Shown piece by piece: positions 6,889-14,649 of a stretch of DNA of 34,140 nucleotides (position 1 is the first letter of the stretch; each line of letters starts with the position of its first letter). The notes beneath the pieces were generated by a model, which was not told where the DNA came from, searched no databases, and saw only the letters and a program-made list of their open reading frames with translations. The position numbers and the translations under genes were made by a program. The stretch lies in contig NZ_LMKA01000081.1 in the NCBI RefSeq assembly GCF_001421435.1, positions 1 to 34,140 of the forward strand, written 5' to 3'. Source of the DNA: Chryseobacterium sp. Leaf201 (lineage in GTDB: Bacteria > Bacteroidota > Bacteroidia > Flavobacteriales > Weeksellaceae).

Positions 6889-8247
6889 CTACCAGTTTTT
6901 ATCAATTATATAGATCAGCTGCGTCATGGCTGCGGCACCGAGCAGCAGTTCTCTGCGGTTGACTTTTTCAAAAGTATCTTCTTCTGTGTGGTGGATGTCG
7001 AAATAACGCTGAGAATCAGGAACCAGTTCGGCAGCCGGAATCCCCATGTCATGAAGCGGATAAAGATCTGTCCCGGAATAGGTTCCCGTAAAATCATAAA
7101 CCCCGTACGGTAAAAACAGGTTTGCCCAGCTTTGTACCTGTGTTCTTTTTTCCTGATCCATGTCCAGGGAAATCCCTCTCGGGGTAAAGCCTCCGGCGTC
7201 GCTTTCTATGGCAAAAAGATGCTTTTCATGGGTGTTTTTTGCTGTCTTTCCGTACTGGATGCCGCCTTTTACGCCATTCTCTTCATTGGCAAAACAGACC
7301 ACCCGGATGGTATTGTTATTTTTAATCCCGAGGTTTCTGAACGTTCTCAGTACTTCGATACTCTGAACAATTCCGGCACCGTCATCATGTGCACCTTCGC
7401 CCACATCCCAGGAATCCAGATGTCCGCCGACAACAATAACGCTCCGGTCTTTTTTACCGGTAATTTCACCGATGACAGAATGGGAAAGTTTTTCACCCTT
7501 CATCCCGCAATGGGAGTTGAGTTTTGCCTTTATTTTCTGTGACTTTAAAAGCCTGGCCAGCTCATCTGCAGATGTATTGCCGATGGCCACGGCAGGAACT
7601 TTAGGGATATCTTTCTCATAACGCATGCCGCCCGTATGCGGAACATCATCAAAAGCCGAAGAAAGCGAACGGATGACTGCAAATTTCCCTCCTTTTTTAG
7701 CCGTTAAGGAAGCCGCGTTCACGCGGTATTTAGCCGCATCACCATAGCCTCGGGAGGTTTCTACAAAAGACTGGCTGAAAGGGTAGTTGAAGAAAGCAAT
7801 TTTATCTTTTACCTGTTCCGGTGAAAGTTTTTCATATTCCTCTATCGACTGAACCATAATAATCTCTCCGGAAATATCTTTTCCGCCGGTACCTTCAGAA
7901 TTTCCCAGGGAAAGCATTTTTAGGCCTGTCCATTTTCCGTTGGAGGTTTTAATCTGTAATGATTCTTTTCCCCTTTCCCAGACCGGGACCGTTACTTCCT
8001 GAAGCCATACTTTGTCGGCGCCGGCATCACGAAGTTTCTGTGCAGCCCACTGCACTGCTTTTTCGTAGGATTCTGAACCGCTTAACCGGTGGCCGATATT
8101 CTTTGTTAAATCCCTTAATTCAGTATAGCTTTTTCCGTTGTTTAATATTTCTGTGGAAATCTCCGCAAACTGTACGGAGTCTTCTTTTGCCTGCCCGAAA
8201 ACCGTCATGCTGAGAAGTAATAATAATGTTCCTGCTGTCTTTTTCAT
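6889..8247 (-). CDS. M28 family zinc metallopeptidase, active paralogue
   Basis: Exported carboxypeptidase Q-like peptidase of 452 residues (signal peptide LLLLLSMTVFGQ). All M28 metal and catalytic residues are visible: H276 in GGHLDSW, bridging D288 in HDDG, general base E322 and ligand E323 in ANEENG, D350 in ESDAGG, and H419/H420 in DIHHTEEDT. The region between residues 120 and 240 is the PA-like insert usual in this subfamily. It should remove terminal residues from peptides outside the cytoplasm. It is the last of three - strand genes. The first (9262-10665) is a paralogue that has lost two of these residues. The C-terminal 40 residues of the two are nearly the same, pointing to tandem duplication. 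Confidence 0.93.
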   Translation of the reverse strand: MKKTAGTLLLLLSMTVFGQAKEDSVQFAEISTEILNNGKSYTELRDLTKNIGHRLSGSESYEKAVQWAAQKLRDAGADKVWLQEVTVPVWERGKESLQIKTSNGKWTGLKMLSLGNSEGTGGKDISGEIIMVQSIEEYEKLSPEQVKDKIAFFNYPFSQSFVETSRGYGDAAKYRVNAASLTAKKGGKFAVIRSLSSAFDDVPHTGGMRYEKDIPKVPAVAIGNTSADELARLLKSQKIKAKLNSHCGMKGEKLSHSVIGEITGKKDRSVIVVGGHLDSWDVGEGAHDDGAGIVQSIEVLRTFRNLGIKNNNTIRVVCFANEENGVKGGIQYGKTAKNTHEKHLFAIESDAGGFTPRGISLDMDQEKRTQVQSWANLFLPYGVYDFTGTYSGTDLYPLHDMGIPAAELVPDSQRYFDIHHTEEDTFEKVNRRELLLGAAAMTQLIYIIDKNW

Positions 8248-8298
8248 TTTTCAGGATCTGGTTTTTATAATCAGATCAATATGTGGTTCTTTTTTAAT

Positions 8299-9249
8299 TT
8301 AAAATTCAGTATAATTCAGTTTTGTATCCTTTATATAAAACAAAATATCTTTTTTTATTTTATAAGGAGCGCTTTGGTCAATGGATATGCTTCTTAAAAG
8401 ACTTATATCAGATCTCTTATAAATTTCTATTTTTTCATCGTAAAGCAACAGAAATTGGTGATCGTCAAAAAATATGAACTCTGCATTTTTATCAATTATA
8501 AAATTTTCTGAGTTTTTAAAGTTTTCTCCGGACAGTTTTCTAATATATACATTATCATCATCCGTAAAATATTTTTGATAGGCAAGTTCCGACAGACTTT
8601 CACTGATCACATAATACTGCCCTAAATCATCAATTTTATCAACAAACAAAACGTTAATTTTTTCTGGTGATTCTATTTCTAAAATGCAGTGAAAACATTT
8701 AGGATGATCACGGTCTTTGCAATAAAGGATTACCGTAAGTATATTGTTGTCAGGAGAAGAAAATATTGAATATCTATCGTCAAAATAAAAATAGGTGAAA
8801 TCATATTCATCAAAATTATCATCAAAAAAATCCGATAAATTGTGTTCTTTGAAATCTGTAAAATCTATTAATACTAAATCTTCCCGAAAAATATAATTTT
8901 TTAAAACATGTTTCTTATTCAGGGAACTTATTGTGCCGTCAAGCTGGTCTTTCAAAACAATTTCTCCACTGGTATTTATTTTTAAATGAGAAGAATCAAC
9001 ACTCAGATAAAAATTTTCTTTATTAACTGCATGGAAATTTATTCGGCCGTATGGCCTGGCATAAACTTTTTCGTCCAAAAGAATTTCCTTTATTTCATTA
9101 TTTCTTAAGTCTAAGATCTCGATAAATAATTCCAAATCCTGCTTTGCCTTGAGTAAAAAAATCTGCTGTATTTCCGGGTTATAGTCCAGTGCTATGACCT
9201 TCAAATTATTGGTATTGCTTTTAGAGATTAAATGGTCTATATTATTCAT
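8299..9249 (-). CDS. Unknown cytoplasmic protein, AT-rich, between two M28 paralogues
   Basis: I do not recognise this 316-residue protein. It has no signal peptide or membrane segment and is strikingly acidic and aromatic, for example DDNFDEYDFTYFYFDDRYS near residue 145. Short beta-strand-like blocks recur every 40-50 residues (VIALDYNPEIQQIFLL, ENFYLSVDSSHLKI, DLVLIDFTDFKEHNL, HQFLLLYDEKIEIY), so a WD40-like or irregular beta-propeller is plausible. Two cysteines sit close together (KCFHC). Base composition is visibly more AT-rich than the flanking peptidases. It starts 12 bases after the stop of one peptidase and ends about 50 bases before the other, on the same strand, so it is probably co-transcribed. 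It may be an insertion that landed between tandem duplicates. Confidence 0.6.
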   Translation of the reverse strand: MNNIDHLISKSNTNNLKVIALDYNPEIQQIFLLKAKQDLELFIEILDLRNNEIKEILLDEKVYARPYGRINFHAVNKENFYLSVDSSHLKINTSGEIVLKDQLDGTISSLNKKHVLKNYIFREDLVLIDFTDFKEHNLSDFFDDNFDEYDFTYFYFDDRYSIFSSPDNNILTVILYCKDRDHPKCFHCILEIESPEKINVLFVDKIDDLGQYYVISESLSELAYQKYFTDDDNVYIRKLSGENFKNSENFIIDKNAEFIFFDDHQFLLLYDEKIEIYKRSDISLLRSISIDQSAPYKIKKDILFYIKDTKLNYTEF

Positions 9250-9261
9250 GGTACAGAATAA

Positions 9262-10665
9262 CTACCAGTTTTTATCAATCATAAAGACCATCTGGGTCAT
9301 GGCAACCGCGCCTAAAAGAAGTTCTCTCTTATTTACTTTATCAAACGTGTCTTCTACGGAATGGTGATAATCAAAATACCTTTGGGTATCCACCACCAGT
9401 TCTGCCAGCGGAATATCCAGTTTTTTTAACGGGGAGATATCCTGAATGGCATCGGTCTGTTCAAAATCATAAACACCGTAAGGAAGAAAATATTGCTTCC
9501 ACGGAAAAATAAGCCGTCTCCTCTGCGGGGACATATCCAGTGAAAATCCTCTCGGGGAATATCCGCCGGCATCCGTACCCAACGCAAAAATATGTTTTTC
9601 CTGTTTCTTTTTTACATAAGCGGCATATACATCGCGTCCCTGTCCGCCGTTTTCGCTGTTGGCGTATAAAACGACCCGGATGGTATGGTTGTTTTCTATG
9701 CCCAAAGCTTTCAGCGTCCTCAGCACTTCAATGCACTGAACCACTCCGGTGCCGTCATCAATAGCACCTTCCCCGAAATCCCAGGAATCCAGCTGTGCTC
9801 CTAAAACAATAACTTTGGAATCTTTTTTGCCGGGAATTTCAGCAATGATATTCGGGTTGTTGGTCTGCCCTTTGGATTCGGCATTCATATTGATCTTTGC
9901 CGTGACTTTCTGTTTTTTCAGTAGTTTTTCCAGCTCATCCGCAGACCGTACGCCAATGGACAGTGCGGGGATCTTCACCTTGTCATCTGCCTCATAGTAA
10001 ATCATTTTGGCATGCGGTGTATCATCACTGGCGGTGGTCAGCGATCTGATGATTAAAGCTTTCGCTCCGGTTTTGGCAATTACGGACGCGGAGATCAGTT
10101 TAGATTTTGCCGTTGCCAGGTAAGAATCGCTCGTATTGATGATGGTGGGATCCATAGGAAGGTTGACGAAAACAATTTTGTCCTTAAGCTGCCCGATTGA
10201 AAGGGCATTAAGTTCAGATGTGCTGCCGATCATCACAATCTCAGCCGTCAGGTCTTTTCCGCCCGTTCCTTCAGAGTTCCCGAAAGACAGCATCCTGATA
10301 TTTTTCCAGTCTCCGTTTCCGGCTTTTATGAACAGAGATTCTTTGCCTCTTATCCAGACCGGGGCTTTTGCTTCCTGCCTCCAGATCATTTCGATCCCGA
10401 TTTCCTTCAGCTGCCTTTCTGCCCAATCTGCCGCTTTCATATAACCGCCGGTCGCACTGAACCGCGGGCCAATGCCTTTTGTCAGTTCTCCGAGATTGTC
10501 ATACGCCGTACCGTGAGCCATAATTTCATCCGAAATCTTTTTAAATTCCTCGTGATAGTTCATTTTTACCATCACAGGCTTTCTGACAGGGCTTTTCTGA
10601 GGCTTTTTTTGAGAAAATAAAAATCCACTCAAAAAGAGTGGAAGGATAATGAATATTTTTTTCAT
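9262..10665 (-). CDS. M28 family peptidase homologue, probably catalytically inactive
   Basis: Secreted M28 homologue of 467 residues (signal peptide LFLSGFLFSQ followed by a basic KPQKSPVRKP segment). It aligns end to end with the 6889-8247 product. Two essential positions differ: the first zinc-ligand His is Q291 (GAQLDSW, codon CAG at 9793-9795), and the general-base Glu is S337 (ANSENG, codon AGC at 9655-9657). The remaining ligands are kept: D303, E338, D365 and H434/H435. The codons are clean and the frame is open, so this is a conserved protein rather than a decaying gene. Family knowledge says loss of that Glu abolishes hydrolysis, so binding, scaffold or regulatory roles are more likely. 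The alternative is a changed metal chemistry. Confidence 0.88.
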   Translation of the reverse strand: MKKIFIILPLFLSGFLFSQKKPQKSPVRKPVMVKMNYHEEFKKISDEIMAHGTAYDNLGELTKGIGPRFSATGGYMKAADWAERQLKEIGIEMIWRQEAKAPVWIRGKESLFIKAGNGDWKNIRMLSFGNSEGTGGKDLTAEIVMIGSTSELNALSIGQLKDKIVFVNLPMDPTIINTSDSYLATAKSKLISASVIAKTGAKALIIRSLTTASDDTPHAKMIYYEADDKVKIPALSIGVRSADELEKLLKKQKVTAKINMNAESKGQTNNPNIIAEIPGKKDSKVIVLGAQLDSWDFGEGAIDDGTGVVQCIEVLRTLKALGIENNHTIRVVLYANSENGGQGRDVYAAYVKKKQEKHIFALGTDAGGYSPRGFSLDMSPQRRRLIFPWKQYFLPYGVYDFEQTDAIQDISPLKKLDIPLAELVVDTQRYFDYHHSVEDTFDKVNKRELLLGAVAMTQMVFMIDKNW

Positions 10666-10719
10666 TTTTTATTTACCTTTCTTTTCTGTTGTTAAAAGTA
10701 AGGAAAAATTGATTATTTT

Positions 10720-11964
10720 TTACTGTTTCATATCGTACATTAACAGGGCCGTGATTAATTTCGGTTCTATGAATGTACATTTCGGAGGCATGCTGAGCTT
10801 TAAGTCTGAGATTTTAATCATGTCGTTAAAACTTACAGGATAGATCCCGAATCCTGCCTGACCTTCGCCTTTGTCTATTTTTTCCTTTATCAGCGCTATG
10901 CCTTCAAGGTTGGATGTTCCTTTTACGTAATCGATTTTTTCTGAGCTGTCCGGGTCTTCAATTTTCAGGATGTTCTTAAAGATGAACTTATCCAGAAGAT
11001 GGTGGTCCAGGTTATCCAGGGACATTTCCTGGGAACGCAGGTCGTGTTTTACGTGAAGGGAGTAAAATTTACCGTCCAGATACATGGAAATGTGGAATTT
11101 CTGTGAAGGGAAATATGCCGTTTCCCCTTTCTCGTGAATCAGGAAATATTTTTCCAGCTCTTTTAAAAATACTTCATTGGACAGGCCGTTAAGATCCGTT
11201 ACAATCCTGTTGTAATCATGGATTTTAATAGACTGGTTGGACACGATGAAGCTGTACACAAAATTGTAAAGCTCCGTGCCGTTATGCCTTTTGTTTTTCT
11301 CTTTGTGATATTTGGCATTAAGTGCCGTTGAGCCGATCCTGTGGTGGCCGTCTGCAATATAAAACGCATCAATCTGGTCAATGACTTCTTTAAACTGCTG
11401 GAGCTTAAGGCGGTTGTCTATCCTCCAGATTTTATGCCTAATCCCTTTTGTATCCACATGGTTGAAAATAGGAACATTTTTTTCCTCGTGGTTCATCAGC
11501 AGCTCGATCTTGGAATTGGAAGGGTAGGTAAGCAGTACAGGTTCCGCCTGCAGGTTTACTTTTTCCAGGTAATGGGCCAGTTTTTCCTTCTTCTGCGGAA
11601 TGGTGCTTTCATGCCTTTTGATCTTCCCGCTCCAGAAATCTTCAATGCTCGCTAAGCCCAGAAGCCCTCTGAAAACCTGTTTGGTGGGGTAGATCTGCTC
11701 ATAAAGGTAGTAGGAAGAATTGTCCTGGACCAGTTTTTTCTCCTCCATCAGTTCTTCAAATGTGGATCGGATCTTTCTTAAATTCCTGTCGATATCCTTG
11801 GATTTACTTACAACGTACGGTTTGATCATATTGATGTAAGTGTCTTCAACTTGAGCTTTTTCCGCTATCTCTTCCTGCGTGAAGTTGTCAAGAGGATGGG
11901 TAGGGAAGGTGCTCTCATGGTCTTTATGAGGTCTTATTCCACGAAAAGGTTTAAAAATAGGCAT
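10720..11964 (-). CDS. DUF1015 family protein, serine-pathway partner
   Basis: A cytosolic protein of 414 residues with all the marks of DUF1015: N-terminal PFRGIRPHKD, ADGHHR at residues 204-209, HDYNRIV at 249-255, and the C-terminal PPKCTFIEPKL (393-403). It begins 3 bases after the serA stop and follows serC-serA, so translation is probably coupled and the role lies in serine metabolism. The DGHHR motif is also a hallmark of ParB-fold free-serine kinases such as archaeal SerK and staphylococcal SbnI. A serine or phosphoserine phosphotransfer role is therefore a reasonable inference, not shown here. No serB-like phosphatase is present in the window. Confidence 0.88.
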   Translation of the reverse strand: MPIFKPFRGIRPHKDHESTFPTHPLDNFTQEEIAEKAQVEDTYINMIKPYVVSKSKDIDRNLRKIRSTFEELMEEKKLVQDNSSYYLYEQIYPTKQVFRGLLGLASIEDFWSGKIKRHESTIPQKKEKLAHYLEKVNLQAEPVLLTYPSNSKIELLMNHEEKNVPIFNHVDTKGIRHKIWRIDNRLKLQQFKEVIDQIDAFYIADGHHRIGSTALNAKYHKEKNKRHNGTELYNFVYSFIVSNQSIKIHDYNRIVTDLNGLSNEVFLKELEKYFLIHEKGETAYFPSQKFHISMYLDGKFYSLHVKHDLRSQEMSLDNLDHHLLDKFIFKNILKIEDPDSSEKIDYVKGTSNLEGIALIKEKIDKGEGQAGFGIYPVSFNDMIKISDLKLSMPPKCTFIEPKLITALLMYDMKQ

Positions 11965-11967
11965 ATT

Positions 11968-12930
11968 TTATAGTATAGTTTCTTTTATCTTAATAATTTG
12001 TTCCGCTAATTCAGCTCCGATCTTTTCCTGTGCATCCACCGTATTTCCACCGATATGCGGGGAAAGCGAAAGCGCAGGATTCATGAGCAGCGGCAGCTCC
12101 GGGTTAGGTTCGTTTTCAAAAACATCCAGTGCGGCACCGGCTACTTTTTCAGATTCAATAAAATCAATCAGTGCCACTTCATTGATGACGCCGCCTCTTG
12201 CGGTATTTACAATATACACGCCGTCCTTCATTTTTTCAAACTGAGGCGTATCGATGATATATTCTGTGGTTTTCGGCGTATTGATGCTGATGAAATCAGA
12301 TTCTCTCAGGAAGGCATCCATATCGTTGTCTGAAGTAATTTCAAATTTTACGGACTGCCCGTCAAAAAAATCCAGGGTAAGGGTTTCCGTTTTGGGCTTC
12401 CGGGTGAGAACCTTAATTTTCATTCCCAGGGAAATTCCCATTTTAACAACTTCCTGGCCGATGCTTCCAAAGCCGATGACCCCTAACGTTTTGCCCGAAA
12501 GCTCATAAGCCTTGCTGAATGATTTCTTCATGGCATCAAAATGCGTTTCCCCTTCCAGCGGCATCAGCCTGTTGGATTCATGAAGGAACCTCGCCAGAGA
12601 AAAGAAATGGGCAAACACCAGTTCCGCTACGGATTTTGAAGAGGCAGTTGGTGTATTGATGATGTAGATGCCCTTGTCAATCGCATAATTTACATCAATA
12701 TTATCCATGCCGATGCCTCCTCTTCCGATGATTTTAAGGCCCGGGCAGGCATCAATAAGCTCCTGTCTTACTTTGGTGGCACTCCTAACCAGAAGGACAT
12801 CCACATTATTTTCGTTAATGAAACCGATCAGATGGTTTTGTGCCACCCTGTTGTCCAGTATTTCAATTCCTGCGTTCTTCAGTGCCTGTTCTCCTGCTGC
12901 AGAAATCCCGTCGTTAGCTAAAACTTTCAT
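11968..12930 (-). CDS. serA: D-3-phosphoglycerate dehydrogenase, short form
   Basis: Oxidises 3-phosphoglycerate to 3-phosphohydroxypyruvate with NAD+, the first step of serine synthesis, in the cytosol. At 320 residues it lacks the C-terminal ACT and intervening domains, so feedback inhibition by serine through ACT is not expected. Catalytic and cofactor features are present: NAD-binding GVIGFGSIGQE (150-160), R245 in NTARGG, E274 in DVFENEP and H292 in SPHIGG. The substrate-side RSATKV and GRGGIGMDNID segments are also clear. It lies 125 bases downstream of serC on the same strand and 3 bases upstream of the DUF1015 gene. The family contains other 2-hydroxyacid dehydrogenases, but the pairing with serC supports this assignment. 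Confidence 0.93.
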   Translation of the reverse strand: MKVLANDGISAAGEQALKNAGIEILDNRVAQNHLIGFINENNVDVLLVRSATKVRQELIDACPGLKIIGRGGIGMDNIDVNYAIDKGIYIINTPTASSKSVAELVFAHFFSLARFLHESNRLMPLEGETHFDAMKKSFSKAYELSGKTLGVIGFGSIGQEVVKMGISLGMKIKVLTRKPKTETLTLDFFDGQSVKFEITSDNDMDAFLRESDFISINTPKTTEYIIDTPQFEKMKDGVYIVNTARGGVINEVALIDFIESEKVAGAALDVFENEPNPELPLLMNPALSLSPHIGGNTVDAQEKIGAELAEQIIKIKETIL

Positions 12931-13055
12931 GGTTCGTATATTTTGATTTGAAGATTAAAAAATGAGGTATTCAAAAATTCTAAATCATTCCTGCAAATTA
13001 AGAAAATTTAAAATAATGTTCATACCCCTTTAATCCGCATTTTTTAATCTTTACA

Positions 13056-14120
13056 TTACCTTAAAGACCTCATGGCATCTACCAGGATCTGCACACTTTC
13101 AATCGGCATCGCATTGTAAAGGCTGGCTCTGTATCCGCCGAGGCTTCTGTGGCCGTTCAGCCCGCTGATTCCTGGGTTTTTCCACGCGGCATCAAATTCC
13201 TCTTTTCTGCTGTCATCCGTTAATTTAAATGATACATTCATTAACGAACGGTCTTCTTTCACGCAGAAGGTTTCAAATAAAGGATTGCTGTCGATTTCGT
13301 CGTATAAAAGTTTTGCTTTTGCTTCGTTTCTTGCTTCGGCTGCTGCAATTCCTCCGTTGTTTTCCAGGTACTGTAAAGTAAGTAACGATGCATAGACAGG
13401 GAAAACCGGCGGTGTATTGTACATGGATTCCTTAGCAATATGCTGGGAATAATCAAGAATGGAGAACATATTCTCTCTTCCTGTTTTACCCAGGATTTCT
13501 TTTTTAATCACCACCAAGGTAACACCTGCAGGCCCCATGTTTTTCTGGGCACCGGCATAGATCAGGTCAAATTTTGAAAAATCAAGCTGTCTTGAAAAAA
13601 TATCAGAGCTCATGTCACAGACCATCAGGGTATCCACGTCCGGGAAAGATTTCATCTGGGTCCCGTAAATGGTGTTGTTTGAGGTACAGTGGAAATAATC
13701 ATATTCTGAACCTACGGTATAATCTTTCGGGATGAAACTGTAGTTTTCTTCTTTTGAAGAACCTACCACGTCTACCGTCCCTACTTTTTTAGCTTCTTTA
13801 ATGGCACCTGAAGCCCAGGTTCCGGTATCGGTATATGCAGCTTTTCCACCTACTTTCATCAGGTTGTAAGGCACCATGGCAAACTGCAGGCTCGCGCCGC
13901 CTCCCAGGTACAGTACTTCGTAATCATCCCCCAGGTTCATCAGTCTTTTCACAATGGCGCGGGCTTCGTCCATAACGGCTACGAAATCCTTGCTTCTATG
14001 TGAAATTTCAAGAAGAGAAAGCCCCATTCCGTTGAAATCCAGAATCGCCTGTGCCGATTTTTCAAATACTTCCTGAGGTAAGATGCATGGTCCTGCGCTG
14101 AAGTTGTGCTTTTTGCTCAT
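13056..14120 (-). CDS. serC: Phosphoserine aminotransferase
   Basis: Converts 3-phosphohydroxypyruvate and glutamate to O-phosphoserine and 2-oxoglutarate, the second step of serine synthesis. It may also act in the pyridoxal phosphate pathway. The 354-residue PLP enzyme opens with KHNFSAGPCILP and carries the cofactor lysine K193 in YAGAQKNMGPAG. Other family marks are LEISHRSKDF, YLGGGASLQF and the C-terminal NGHRSLGGYRASLYNAM. It heads the serC-serA-DUF1015 series. The upstream ferredoxin has its own terminator at 14205-14238, so a separate promoter is expected in 14121-14204. A hairpin-forming palindrome at 14140-14160 sits in that leader. Confidence 0.95.
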   Translation of the reverse strand: MSKKHNFSAGPCILPQEVFEKSAQAILDFNGMGLSLLEISHRSKDFVAVMDEARAIVKRLMNLGDDYEVLYLGGGASLQFAMVPYNLMKVGGKAAYTDTGTWASGAIKEAKKVGTVDVVGSSKEENYSFIPKDYTVGSEYDYFHCTSNNTIYGTQMKSFPDVDTLMVCDMSSDIFSRQLDFSKFDLIYAGAQKNMGPAGVTLVVIKKEILGKTGRENMFSILDYSQHIAKESMYNTPPVFPVYASLLTLQYLENNGGIAAAEARNEAKAKLLYDEIDSNPLFETFCVKEDRSLMNVSFKLTDDSRKEEFDAAWKNPGISGLNGHRSLGGYRASLYNAMPIESVQILVDAMRSLR

Positions 14121-14139
14121 ATTTTTATTTTTTGGTTTG

Positions 14140-14160
14140 CTGTAAACTTTTGTTTTACAG
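14140..14160. promoter_or_regulatory. Palindrome in the serC leader
   Basis: Inverted repeat CTGTAAA/TTTACAG with a 7-base spacer, 20 bases before the serC start codon on the - strand. It could be an operator or an mRNA hairpin. There is no T run, so it is not a terminator. Confidence 0.35.
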
Positions 14161-14204
14161 TTTCATTTATCGTTTCTTATTAATGAATTCTGATTTTTAT
14201 CTAC

Positions 14205-14238
14205 AAAAAACCGTCTCATGGTGATTGAGACGGCAGTT
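14205..14238 (-). terminator. Terminator of the ferredoxin gene
   Basis: Perfect 8-bp stem CCGTCTCA/TGAGACGG (14211-14218 and 14226-14233) with a 7-base loop. An A6 tract on the + strand becomes the U tract for - strand transcripts. It lies just past the stop at 14240. Confidence 0.85.
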
Positions 14239-14239
14239 T

Positions 14240-14590
14240 TTATTCTCCGTGTAAAAATGCTTTTTTATTCAGCAGTGTTTCTTCAGATTCCACATGGTCT
14301 TCATCCGGTACACAGCAATCGACAGGGCAGACCGCGGCACACTGAGGTTCCTCATGGAAGCCTTTGCACTCTGTACATTTATCGGTAACAATGAAATAGA
14401 CATCATCGCTTACAGGTTCCTGCGGAGCATCTGCGTTGATGGTAAGTCCGGACGGCATGGTTACCGTACCTTTAAGTTCAGTGCCTTCTGAAGCTTTCCA
14501 GTCTACCGCTCCTTCATAAATCGCATTATTCGGGCATTCCGGCTCACAGGCCCCGCAATTAATGCATTCATCAGTTATTTTAATAGCCAT
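14240..14590 (-). CDS. 2x[4Fe-4S] ferredoxin
   Basis: Small electron carrier of 116 residues. The first cluster motif is CINCGACEPECP near the N-terminus. The second is CTECKGFHEEPQCAAVCP, where the C-x2-C-x8-C-x3-CP spacing with the long insert is typical of the YfhL/Alvin type of low-potential ferredoxins. The CPVDCC segment closes the second site. The region between the clusters is extended to about 50 residues. It diverges from an acyl-CoA reductase gene across a 59-base intergenic region with a -7 element for each direction. A functional pairing is possible but not shown. It is monocistronic with a strong terminator. Confidence 0.93.
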   Translation of the reverse strand: MAIKITDECINCGACEPECPNNAIYEGAVDWKASEGTELKGTVTMPSGLTINADAPQEPVSDDVYFIVTDKCTECKGFHEEPQCAAVCPVDCCVPDEDHVESEETLLNKKAFLHGE

Positions 14591-14603
14591 CGCTAATTTT
14601 TTT

Positions 14604-14641
14604 TAAATTTGCACAAAATTACAAAATATTCCCCAATTTTG
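14604..14641. promoter_or_regulatory. Overlapping divergent promoter elements
   Basis: On the + strand TAAATTTG (14604-14611) is an exact TAnnTTTG, with a second, weaker CAATTTTG at 14634-14641. On the - strand TAATTTTG (complement of 14614-14621) is exact. The two transcription units, ferredoxin and acyl-CoA reductase, thus share a 59-base region, and polymerase binding in one direction should hinder the other. Confidence 0.5.
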
Positions 14642-14649
14642 CAGTAATT

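Noticed and set aside
9262..10665. Pseudogene call for the second M28 gene
   Set aside because: The frame is fully open, the signal peptide and C-terminal motifs are intact, and only specific catalytic positions differ, so it is annotated as a coding sequence for an inactive homologue.
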